Below the pieces are notes generated by a model, which saw only the letters and a program-made list of their open reading frames with translations, was not told where the DNA came from and did no database searches. 37,325 nucleotides of DNA from Gnetum montanum (lineage: Eukaryota; Streptophyta; Gnetopsida; Gnetales; Gnetaceae), in assembly GCA_015680685.1 (NCBI GenBank), contig MNCI01025384.1:561497-598821 (forward strand), in the 5' to 3' direction. The translations under genes were made by a program, and so were the position numbers. This document shows, piece by piece, positions 1 to 9,268 of this stretch (its first letter is position 1; the number at the start of each line of letters is the position of its first letter).

Positions 1-699
1 GCCAAGTGATCATACGCCGTGTTGTTTTGGTACTCTCATAGTTGTTCACCATGGGATGAAGCAATGCGATGTCACTGATTAGAAGGCTGGACTTGGTCCT
101 GATCTTGGAACGACGGGTTAATGGCATGTTAATCATGCTTTACACGTAGGATTCATTGTGCCCTAGGTCAGATACCTCATGTCCCAATCTCTACGATCCT
201 TTCTATACTCCGTCTCATCTCACTGTTTGTGTAATTGTAGCTCATGTCCCATGTAGCATAGAATTTTCATCTCAGTGATATTTACATGTGTGTGTTTTTT
301 GAAGTTAGTGCGGATTACATTTAACCCTTCTAGTGCCCACGGACACTTTAGTGTGATTACACAAGGGCATAATAGGTTGAAACCTACTTTGGGGAGGACC
401 CACTTGTGTAATTTTATTGTAATCTTCATTAATTTTCTAGCTAGAACACACAATTTCTTACCCTCAGCTTAGTTTTTCATAATTTTCTTTCCCTATTATT
501 ATCCCTCACAATTTAAACATTCCATTGTACCATTACATTCCCTTTTCTTCATAACCGCCAAATTTTTAATTGCTTAATTCACATCATTATCATTCAAAGT
601 GCCTCTCGAATTCATGTAATTACCCTTGAATATATTAATACTTGACAACGTCCTCAATTTACACCATTAATTTCAAGAAAATCATTACAAATTCGGTCT
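1..699. other. AT-rich stretch, no gene seen
   Basis: No coding signal, RNA gene or clear repeat could be supported. Two short overlapping open frames on opposite strands near 220-470 show no family resemblance. The stretch may be the outer part of the retroelement that follows, but I could not place an LTR border in it. Confidence 0.4.
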
Positions 700-1271
700 T
701 TTTCAGGTGTCTCACATTCGTTGGGACAAGATATCGCATATGTGATATCGTGTCCCACGTGATATCGCGTACATGATATCACGTCCTATTTACCTATAAA
801 TAGGAACCCCCACTGCAACACTTAGCATCATTTGGCCATTTACGCGGGGAAAATTTTGAATTTTTTCTCTGCGACTTGCGATTACGTGACCCTTGCTTTT
901 GCACTTATATCTCACGCGCTGGTACTTCAATTTTAATTCTATTTGAACCTGCTTGAACCCGGAGTGTTCAGTTTAGTCGTGGGGGAGAGACACTTACCGA
1001 AAAATGCCTAACTTTTTTAAAATTTGTCATCGCCCAAAGGACATAAATTAGGGTAATTAATACTAACACTTAGGAAAATTGTGCCAAACATTATATAACC
1101 CTTAAGTACACAGGGAGATTAACAATGAAACCCACCTAAGTCATAGGACCCATTATTATAATTTTCGGGCACAATCACACGATAACATAAGATCTTCAAT
1201 TAAAGGCATGTAGTAAGGTATAACTGGAATTTGAAAACAACCTTACTAACGTTTGGCCCATGTGATTGTAG
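700..1271 (+). mobile_element. LTR-like promoter and leader before the gag-like gene
   Basis: Upstream of a TATAAATA box (795-802) lie four imperfect, GATATC-centred units (about 730-782), so the sequence just above the TATA box is built of tandem short palindromes. The tract runs into a non-coding leader and a gag-like start at 1272, directly preceded by a possible splice acceptor ending in TTGTAG. It resembles the U3 of LTR A in layout (GATATC palindromes, TATA box, GC-containing start) but does not align with it along its length, so it is not a simple 5' partner of the LTR at 4231. Borders are uncertain. Confidence 0.45.
795..802 (+). promoter_or_regulatory. TATA box (LTR-like)
   Basis: TATAAATA preceded by the GATATC repeats and followed about 30 bp later by a GC-containing sequence, as in plant LTR promoters. 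Probably the polymerase II promoter of the element carrying the gag-like frame. Confidence 0.55.
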
Positions 1272-4058
1272 ATGGCCCCAAAACGCTCACAGCAGGAGGG
1301 TCTTGTCCAAGGTGGAGCGAAGCAACCTAGGAGAGGTAGAAGGCAAGGTCCTGCTGGACAGCATACCGAACAGGAGGTGCACTCATTCAGTATCCATCAA
1401 GAAGAACCTCCTACTAGACGATCCGGGCAGGTAGAAGGAGGAGTTGCTGTTGTGCCTGAACCGGGACAACAACTCACATTGCCCCCAGAGTGTGTTCAGG
1501 CTATACATGAGAAGTCCACATCCGCTGCGGTGATTGTGGAACTTAACTTCGAATCTTTTGCAGAGTTCGCTCCTGAGGCTATTAGGGATCACCTTAAGGG
1601 ATCTCCCTTATGGCCTATCCTCTCTGAAAGCAGTGCCTGGTACTTAGGTGAAACATACTTGTTCTGGAACAATAAGGAGCAAGGCACCACGGTTAACATT
1701 TGTGGTGTGATAGTAGATTTTTCTGGACAGGCAATTTTGGAAGTGTTAAACCTTCCGAATTCAGGCCCCCATGTTGCTCAGTTATCTACCCGATCAGACC
1801 CTGATGTGCGAAAGGATTGGCTAGAGAAGGCTTATGGTAGAGATAAAGCTTTTGATGAACTAACAACGAAAAAGCGAGTTTGTTTCAAAATTGGAACCTA
1901 TCATCTCTTCCCCATAAAAGGCTTGAAAAGAATATCAACGTATGCGGCAAGAGGATGTGCAGTGTTGATGGGAAAGGTTAACGCTAACCTTCCCCATCTA
2001 TATTTAACGGAGATCCTAAGGAGATTTGAAGAACGGAAGTCAGGAAAGATGGCGTTGCCTTTTCCCTACCTTATCAAAAAACTATGCCGACGGGCTGGTA
2101 TTCGGGGATACACAAATGACGCCCTCTGAAAGGCCCAGAATGCTTCTTATGATGAGTTATTAAAGGTGCCAGCTCCAAGAAAGAGCACTAGTGAAGATCT
2201 GGGACCAGATGAAGAAGAAGAACAGATGATTGGATCACCTGCAACTCAACTTGCAGGACCCAGTTAGCCTCCAGCCACAGGTTCCAGCCAACAACAAGAA
2301 GCAGGACCCAACACAGGCTAGGATCCACCGTCACCGAAAGACTACAGACTGTCGATGAGCCATCTTAGGGCCATCGCCAAGATGGTTAGTTGGGGAAGTC
2401 ATGATGACACAAATCTCTTCTACATCATCGATGATGCCGACCAACCTACTATTTCAGTAGATCACACAATGGGTGAGTTATCAATGCAAACAAGAGGAGG
2501 GGAAAGTAGATGGTCACAACAGATCTCTGGAAACGTGGCATCTTTTCAAGTGCAGTTAGAGACTGGTGAAGGGGCCACTGTGGTGGTCATGCAACACTAG
2601 GATGCTGCGAGAGCTGCTAAAGTGGTCGTTGACCACATCAAAGAGTCCTTTAAGATGCATGTTGTACCATCGGTAGATATTTCAGGAGCACGGGATGCTC
2701 AAACTATTGCTAAAACCTCAATGACTCCTATGAAACATGAGGATGCATTGGACAGATTACTTCAAACAGGACAAGTTTTGACGTATTTGTTTGACATCCC
2801 TTAGGATGTAACAGCAATTCAATCAGACCTCATTTCCACAAAGGGGAAGCTGGTCATATCCGAAGTAAGGGCCGAGCATGCTGAAGCTAAAGTGCAGAAA
2901 CTACAAGAGCAGCTCGTAACCTTACAAGCAACACAGCGGGATCCTTTGCAATTTGTTCCCGTAGACCAGCTAGAAAGTTTCAGAATAAAGCAATTAACAA
3001 AGTTAATTGCAGAAAATAAAAAGGTTGCAGAAGAAAAGGAGACGGCCACTTGGGATGTCTTCATAGCTCAAGCGCAAACTCATGCGCATATTAAGACACT
3101 CAGGGCCTTAGAAGAAGAAAATAAGCAGTTGGTTGCAGATAACCTTCGATTGACTTCTGTGGAGAAGCAAAAGAATGTTCTCGATGAACACTTCCATCAG
3201 TTACGAGAATAGTTTATTCGGGTCAACCAAGATGTAAGCCGTTTAGCCAGAGAAAATCGAACCCTCTTAATGGAGGAGGTACGTGCTATTCGACAAAAAT
3301 CAACAATCGAGATCAGCGCGTGGCAGAATAAGGCTAAATGACACGAGAAGCTAAAGGAGCATTTCCGTGATCAGGTGGGGATGTATAAAAAAATCCTAGA
3401 TAAGGAGATCCATATGGCCAAGGCTCAAATCAACAACATCAGTGCCCAGCACACTGATTGGAGGGCCATATTGGACACTTATGCCTTCACCCACCAAGTA
3501 GAAATTAAGAATCAAGACCTACATATCCAAGACTTGACAGAGTACATGGAGTTGGCAAATCTCAAATATGCCAACCTGGCCATGTTAATAGCAGGATGCC
3601 CGAGGTCAGAGCTCGAGCAGCAGGTAGCTTCCATCCATATCAAATATGAAGCAGAATTTGCAAAGTGAAAGAAGCTGGCTGAAAAACTAGCCCTCGCAAA
3701 TTCTGAACTTGCGGTGGTAAAGGAAAGCTACCAAGGACAAAAAGACGTTGCAACCGACTTGGCTCGATGGCTAACAGAGCTTCGCGAATACAAAGACAAA
3801 GCTAGAGCCTATGAAGAGGAACGACGGGTGTTCGTGGCATGGTATGTCAAGGCTAATCAAATGTTTCCGCAGCTACCCTTTCCGTGGGAAGTGCCGACTC
3901 CATCAAACATCGGAGCATCAGCATGGATGGCACAAGACCCCCGAATCGAAGAGGAGAAGCTCCAGGCTATTCTTCAGCATCATCAACCTTCAAAGCTTGG
4001 AGCACGTGACAAAGGGAAAGCACCCATGGAGGAGCCACCGCCACCAGGAACTACATGA
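1272..4058 (+). pseudogene. gag-like gene with long coiled coil, decayed by in-frame stops
   Basis: A single frame of 929 codons with no frameshift carries eight premature stops: TGA at 2127, 3339 and 3666, TAG at 2265, 2319, 2598, 2802 and 3210. Residues 1-60 are basic and Gln/Gly-rich; residues about 75-280 resemble the putative plant transposon protein domain (of the PF20167 kind), ending in a PFPYLIKKLCRRAGI segment like the family's C-terminal motif. From about residue 530 to 850 the chain is Glu/Lys/Gln/Leu-rich with heptad spacing, a predicted coiled coil, and it ends in a proline-rich tail. Such architecture fits a structural, particle-forming protein of a non-autonomous LTR element; no protease, reverse transcriptase or integrase follows before the polypurine tract. 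Function is inferred from context and weak resemblance. Confidence 0.7.
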
Positions 4059-4221
4059 GTTCCACATTTTTGTAGTTGTAGTATGTTTTTCTCTGTGTTG
4101 TGTCTTCCCACACTGCGGCATTAGTCCATTTCTTTTTCTAGTTAATAATCCCATACCTATCCACTATGTAATCAATGAAGCTTGTTCTCCTTGTAACTCG
4201 AGGACAAGTTTTTATTCAGTC
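4059..4221 (+). other. 3' untranslated segment of the gag-only element
   Basis: Short T-rich non-coding stretch between the gag-like stop codon and the polypurine tract. No pol coding sequence is present, so the element as seen here is gag-only. Confidence 0.5.
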
Positions 4222-4230
4222 ATGGGGGTA
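4222..4230 (+). other. polypurine tract
   Basis: The G-run ATGGGGGTA directly abuts the first base of the LTR at 4231, the usual position of the plus-strand primer site of an LTR retrotransposon. It fixes the LTR as the 3' LTR of a plus-strand element. Confidence 0.65.
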
Positions 4231-4314
4231 TGATGAGATGTGATTCGCATAGGCCGCGATATCGCGTCTTCCCTATGATAACGCGTACCCAATATCGTAG
4301 TCCGCCGCAATATC

Positions 4315-4322
4315 TATAAATA
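4315..4322 (+). promoter_or_regulatory. TATA box in LTR A
   Basis: TATAAATA inside LTR A, at the same relative position as in LTR B (22832-22839). Confidence 0.7.
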
Positions 4323-4490
4323 AGATGCGGCACTCCCTTGTTTGGGGATCCCAGTTAGATAGTAGCGAAGCTCTGGTAGTTTGATCCCTCCAGAGTTAGC
4401 ATTTTTCCCATGTCTGCCCGCAGTGTGGTGAATGTGATTGTACGGTGTCTTTATTCGAGTGTGCCGTACTTGGACACGCACATGACCGGT

Positions 4491-4496
4491 AATAAA
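4491..4496 (+). terminator. polyadenylation signal in LTR A
   Basis: AATAAA about 170 bp after the TATA box, with a matching AATAAA in LTR B (23006-23011). The position suits the R region of an LTR. Confidence 0.5.
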
Positions 4497-4939
4497 GATC
4501 GAGACTACTTCATCATTGCAACATTCACTTAGTTTATTTATTTGTTATTTATTTAATGTTATTTATTGCTTTCATAGCGTGGTGTGAGTACGACTTGATT
4601 ACGAGCACCTACGGGTGTGTACGGGTAGTCAAGGAATCGGTTGCTTGTCACACTTAGGCTAGATTAGATTTTCTTACCCTTTTCCTCTTAGCTTAGATTA
4701 GTTAATATTATTTTCCACTACCTTCAGGAGTAGCTTAGATTAGAAAACACATCATACATCTCATGTGGACTAAACCATACGTGACATATGCAATACTAGT
4801 CCAGGTGGGAAGACAGCGAACTGCGACCTAAGGCTAACTATCTAGGTGCCACAACTAGTCCATCTGCGGAGTTCAACTGGATCACGCATGCAACACTCGT
4901 TTCGTATGGTTGAGTGTAGGGGTACCTTGCCACTCATCA

Positions 4940-5240
4940 CCATCTTTATTGATTTAACTTTTCTGTTATTGTCCCATGTGATCTTAATGGTAGTTGAGTT
5001 TTAATTGTCTAAGTCCTTGTTCTCTTTTCCTTTTGGTGTATGATTATGAATTATTAATTTCATTTTTAGGTCCTTAGTTGAAGTCATTTTCTAAGAATGG
5101 GAATTAATAAACAAGTTAGATTGTTCCATGCATATTTTGGACAAAGGTTCTTAGGTAGTGGCCACATGGTGTCTTTTGGTTTAGTGGCTCTTGCTCTTTC
5201 TTTTGCACACATTTGTTTTTCACTATTGTTGTGGATTGGT
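4940..5240. other. flank of LTR A, nothing seen
   Basis: T-rich sequence without coding signal or recognisable repeat; it lies between the end of LTR A and the minus-strand gypsy remnant. Confidence 0.4.
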
Positions 5241-5317
5241 ATGGTGACTATGTTGACATTCTAAATGATTGGTCCACTACTACACCCTTTTCTTTCAATA
5301 GTAATGCATGAGATTCA

Positions 5318-5650
5318 CTACATATACATGGCTCTATGTTTATCCTCCTTAGAGATCTCAACAAATAGATCTCTCATACTTAGCTTAGCATTAATTGTGG
5401 TAAGCCATGCTATCCCCATGATAATTGGAAATTCCTTACCATTTTCTTTCACATCAATTACCAGAAAGTCTACCGGATAAGACCATCCATTGATAGTGGT
5501 CACCACATCCTCAATCTGTCCAAAGGAATAGCAACAGATTATTCTACAAGCTTTAACCTTATGTTACACTCCTTTAAGGGTGGTAGGTTCTATGCATGAT
5601 ATGTTTCATAAGAGATCAAATTCACCTCAAAACCTAAGTCTAATAGATCT
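5318..5650 (-). pseudogene. retropepsin (aspartic protease) remnant of gypsy element
   Basis: Minus-strand translation shows an LDLGFEVNLI segment near 5645-5615, corresponding to the catalytic Asp-Thr/Ser-Gly loop (here DLG), followed after stops and a frameshift by the intact stretch 5506-5318 with GWSYPVDFLVIDVKENGKEF and IIMGIAWL. The latter matches the typical plant gypsy protease C-terminal motif in which an I-(L/M)-G-x-P/A-W-L block follows a YPVDF strand. The protein would cleave the gag-pol polyprotein; this copy cannot. Confidence 0.65.
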
Positions 5651-7034
5651 TTGCATGGTAGATTTCCAACTACTCATAGATAAATCAAAGGAATTCATGG
5701 ATCAATTCTCTTCTTAGGGAGTGGCTTTGCTTTTATCTAGTCTATGACGATTTCTATAAGCATGATGGTTTGCATGTTTGGATTGGATGATGACAGAAGC
5801 TTGTTGGTAGTAAGAGAATCTATTTTAGGAGAAATTGGTCTTGATGAAGTTCTAACTCTACCGGCCTTTTCTAGACTTGTCCTAAAGAAAGGATGCTTCT
5901 TTGTCTAGTCCTTAGTGTTGTTTGTAAGATCCTCTACTTATATATTTACTACCCATGCAGCTTTCCTTTGCTGCGATTATGATGGTAATTCCCCTTGCAT
6001 ATGAGTGGTGGCACTAGTGGTAAAGGATTTGTATGTTAATTTGAAGAATCAAGTGCTTGTGGATGCATATATGAGTTTAAGTTAGTCTTTGGTGATGTCG
6101 ATCTGTGGTATTCCAGTGGATAGTGCTCTAGAGTTTGAATAGTTGCATTTACTAGTGAGATTGGACATTGGACATAGTATCCATAAGGATCATGTTGCCA
6201 ATATGGATACTGTTGGCGTGGTGGTGGCATGGCCACAATTGAGGCTATTACCACTATTGATGGTGCTACTCCTACGACTATAGCAAGGTTCCACTAGGAT
6301 AATACATTGATTGGAGGTTCTATCAATAGTTACCTGAAGGATAAGGTAACCGTTTGGGCATCTGTCTTTTAACAAATCTAGGATTGAGTGTGTATGCCTC
6401 TATCACTTAGAGATGTGTCATGATTGGGTAACATCCCTTGGGATGTTCGTACTAACACACAATGCAACCTTCCTCATCTGTGGAGCTAGTGTTTGAGCAC
6501 TCAGCCACTGAAGAAACTTTTTCTTTTTGTCCAAATTCTTTTTTTTTCCTCGTCTTTACCTTTTCTAAAGGCCTACTTGATTCTTTCCTCCAATATCCTA
6601 CATCAACAAAATCCTACATCTTTTCTACTTTGGTTGTGATCTCACTTACAGACTTTTGGATCAATAGTCTTTTTGTTTTTTTGGATGGCTTGATCCAAGG
6701 TTTCCTCCTCTATTGTAGACTCATGCATCTTTCTTTCAGATTGATGGATCTCTATTGTACTCTTCAACTAATTCCCTCTTTCTTAGCTCATCTTCCTCCT
6801 TTACCACTTGATTGATTAGTCTTTGGATGCGATGGTGGTCATTTCTAATAACCTGCCTTGGGCGTAAACCCTAAGAATTTCTCTAGTTTTACTCCGCAGT
6901 CCATCTATAATGTGCCTAAGCTATTCCCTTGGTGAAAATCTATGGCCTAGGCATCTATGCAATCGTGAATAGTATCTACCCATTGCTGCATCAAGGGTTT
7001 CATGAGTCCCTTGCTTCCATCCCTAGATTTGTTT

Positions 7035-7289
7035 TCATAAGTTAGACACTTGTGAATAAGTTTGATATTTATCATTGAAGATTTCAAGCATGGTACTCCA
7101 GTGTTTGATTGATTCATGTTCTAGTGACCTGTACCAACTTTCCACCTCCTTGACAAGTGTTTTGGGAAACAATTTGAATTTTTTCCACTCACTTTCTATG
7201 TTTTGTAGGGCACTAGCATCGTGAAAAGCTTGAAGGTGATGTTGTGAATCAACATTATAACCACCTTCAAATCTAGACATGTTATTCAT
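7035..7289 (-). pseudogene. Retrotrans_gag remnant
   Basis: The 84-residue open stretch contains HHLQAFHDASALQNIESEWK, LFPKTLVKEVESWYRSL and MLEIFNDKYQTY. These are the hallmark blocks of the plant retrotransposon gag domain (PF03732 type): an Ala-rich helix, an L-x-x-x-A/E-x-x-W-Y/F motif, and an F-x-x-x-Y/F-Q block. It is capsid-like and lies upstream of the protease remnant in the same orientation. The next part is broken by stop codons. Confidence 0.8.
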
Positions 7290-7638
7290 GTCTAGTCATT
7301 TGATTTAGCTATCGTTCACATGCCTGGTTGATGTGGAGAGCTTCTTGAATGTTTATCATGCTTCGGGTTGCCATGAGGGGCTCATCATTGTGGTCAGGTT
7401 CGTATGCTCTATTATAGTGGTGACCCCTTCTATGCTCATACCTTTCTTGATCCTCTCTTCAACCCCTTCACCTTCTTCATTCATATTCTTCATCTTCTGT
7501 ATTAGAGTGTCTTGAATACCAATCATGATGATCATGAGTTCTCCTTTCTTCCGTACCACAGTCTCAATACTTGTATCATCTTCTATTAGAGTACATCGAC
7601 GATCATGATGAGGAAGATGAGGTAGCAGGAGAATGATG

Positions 7639-7950
7639 TCAACTTGTTCTCATTTCATGACTCTGGTAAGCTTCTTTGTAGGATTTGACATGAACCCTTG
7701 GCCTTGAGTCCCCCTTATACCTTGAGTCAGTAGCCTCCCCCTTAGGTGTCTCGGCTAGAGTGGAATGAAGTTGGGCTTTGATAAGTTCCTCAAGTTTGAT
7801 GATAGGTGTTTTTGAAGGCTCCTCATGGCTTTGGTAGAGTTGCTCTAAAATAAATGCATCAGGATCAAGTTCTTCCAGGACAACAAAAGTGTTGACATGC
7901 TTCCCTTTGCTATGTGCATGTTTAATCTCCATGGCAACATCTTTCCTCAT
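7639..7950 (-). pseudogene. leader frame upstream of gypsy gag
   Basis: A 103-residue frame, charged and Glu/Lys-rich, lies 5' of the gag remnant on the same strand. I do not recognise a domain. It may be the N-terminal part of the gag protein or an unrelated frame in the leader. Confidence 0.3.
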
Positions 7951-7960
7951 TTGCTCCTTT

Positions 7961-9129
7961 GTGTTAAAAAATCAATGTGTATGGTTTAACTCATAGTGAG
8001 GTGTATGATAATTAATGTTGCTTTGGCCATTCCCAGATTTAGAAAGCTCCACAATCCCATCACCTCATATTACTTCTGTACAACACAAGTTGTAGCAATT
8101 CAACCAGTTAAACATTCACAGATTTAGCACAACTTTCAGCATACCACAATTCAATTGATTAAACATTCCAAGAGTTAGTACCACTTTCAGCATAACACTT
8201 TGGTGTGTAAGCTCTCCCAGCTGGGAACAACATTAATTGTGATTGTCACTCCTGCAGTTGGTTTTTACGTGGAGCTAGTGTGTGCGCTTTTTTTCTTTTG
8301 GTTTTTTGTTTGTCTGTACTCTTTTCCAGCGAATTTTAGGTATTGTTTTTTATTTTTGCAGATGTATGGTTTTGGTGGTCAGCAAATCCTTCCCTCCCTG
8401 CAGGAGAGGATTCACTGTTATCTCTGTTTGGTAATCTCTTCTGCAAGAGTTCACCCGGTTAATAGAATTTAACTCACCTGGCTTTCTCATATATGTGTGT
8501 ATATATATTACATATTCTATTTCATACTAATCTAATTATGTTCGGTGCATGACCTCTGGATGCTCGGAAATGAGCGCTCAGTGGACCATCAGTCTACCCT
8601 CTGAAAAGGTATTTAAACCTGTTTCACTGTTTTGATAGGCTTAATATCAACAGGAAATTCTTAACAAGCACTTTAACTATTTACACTATCAAAGGGTACA
8701 TTTCACCATCATGAATTCATCAATAGGGCATCAACAATATTATGGATGACATTTAAGAAATTCAAAAACTGTTGAAGGTTTCACCGTAATTAACATTGAC
8801 ATCATTTCACATATATCAATCAATCATCTTAGTCTTCTCCTAAGAAAATGGGATTGCCTTCACATATATCAATGAATATGAATAAAAAAAGCAGACATAT
8901 TACCAACAAGACAATTCACATAGTTACCCTACGTCATTCACATAGCTTTACTGCAACTCAAAAAATAGTCAAAATTTCTTCATATCTCATAAACAATAAT
9001 GCTGTCTTCAAATTTTGGAGAGATCGGATAAAACAATATTGTTGTCTATTACACGAATATTGATAAATTACAACTTCGTCAGCTTCCAAAATCATTTTGA
9101 TGGAACAATTTCCAGCTAAGATCACCAGT
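7961..9129. other. 3' flank of GCS1, no gene seen
   Basis: The right part should hold the 3' untranslated region of the minus-strand GCS1 gene. I saw no clear AATAAA on the minus strand here. A plus-strand stretch at 8340-8470 begins with a T-rich tract and TTTTTGCAG, then a short open frame, resembling a lone exon, but the encoded residues match no family I know. Confidence 0.4.
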
Positions 9130-9268
9130 TCAATACTTTTCAGCCATGATCAAAACAATTAATGAAGTCCATCCTGTGAATGGATGAGCACCCTTTCCCT
9201 TTCCAGAGGCAGCATTGTCATATTGCTCCCAAAAGTAACCAGTTTTATTGTAATTATCCGCAATATTT
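9130..9268 (-). CDS. GCS1: GCS1 last exon
   Basis: 139 nt, acceptor TTGGACAG, ending in TGA at 9130-9132. It encodes [13 protein letters not shown], a Gly/Lys-rich loop, [18 protein letters not shown] and the stop: the canonical C-terminus of plant glucosidase I. Confidence 0.96.

Larger units (their letters stand above)
4231..4939 (+). mobile_element. LTR A, complete 3' LTR (709 bp)
   Basis: The segment starts TGATGAG and ends CTCATCA, a perfect 7-bp terminal inverted repeat with canonical TG...CA ends. It contains a GCGATATCGC palindrome (about 4254), a TATA box at 4315-4322, an AATAAA signal at 4491-4496, and a T-rich tract. The same order and many identical blocks recur at 22794-23574 (LTR B): the AGCGAAGCTCTGG and CTCCAGAGTTAG blocks, the TACGGGTAGTC-type block, and the closing GGGGTACC..GCCACTCATCA. 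Together with the abutting polypurine tract this gives firm borders. No matching 5' LTR is visible upstream in the window. Confidence 0.88.
5241..7960 (-). mobile_element. decayed Ty3/gypsy gag-protease remnant
   Basis: Read on the minus strand, this segment carries in order a leader frame (7950-7639), a Retrotrans_gag segment (7289-7035), a long decayed linker, and a retropepsin segment (about 5650-5318). Order and orientation fit the 5' half of a gypsy polyprotein. The reading frame is broken by many stops and shifts. No reverse transcriptase or integrase follows to the left, and no LTR was recognised at either edge, so it is a truncated internal fragment. It belongs to a lineage distinct from the Tat-type pol at 20.6 kb, judging by its conventional gag. 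Confidence 0.7.

Noticed and set aside
700-1010. 5' LTR identical to LTR A
   Set aside because: Only the GATATC words and the TATA box correspond; the rest does not align, and the TGATGAG/CTCATCA ends are absent.
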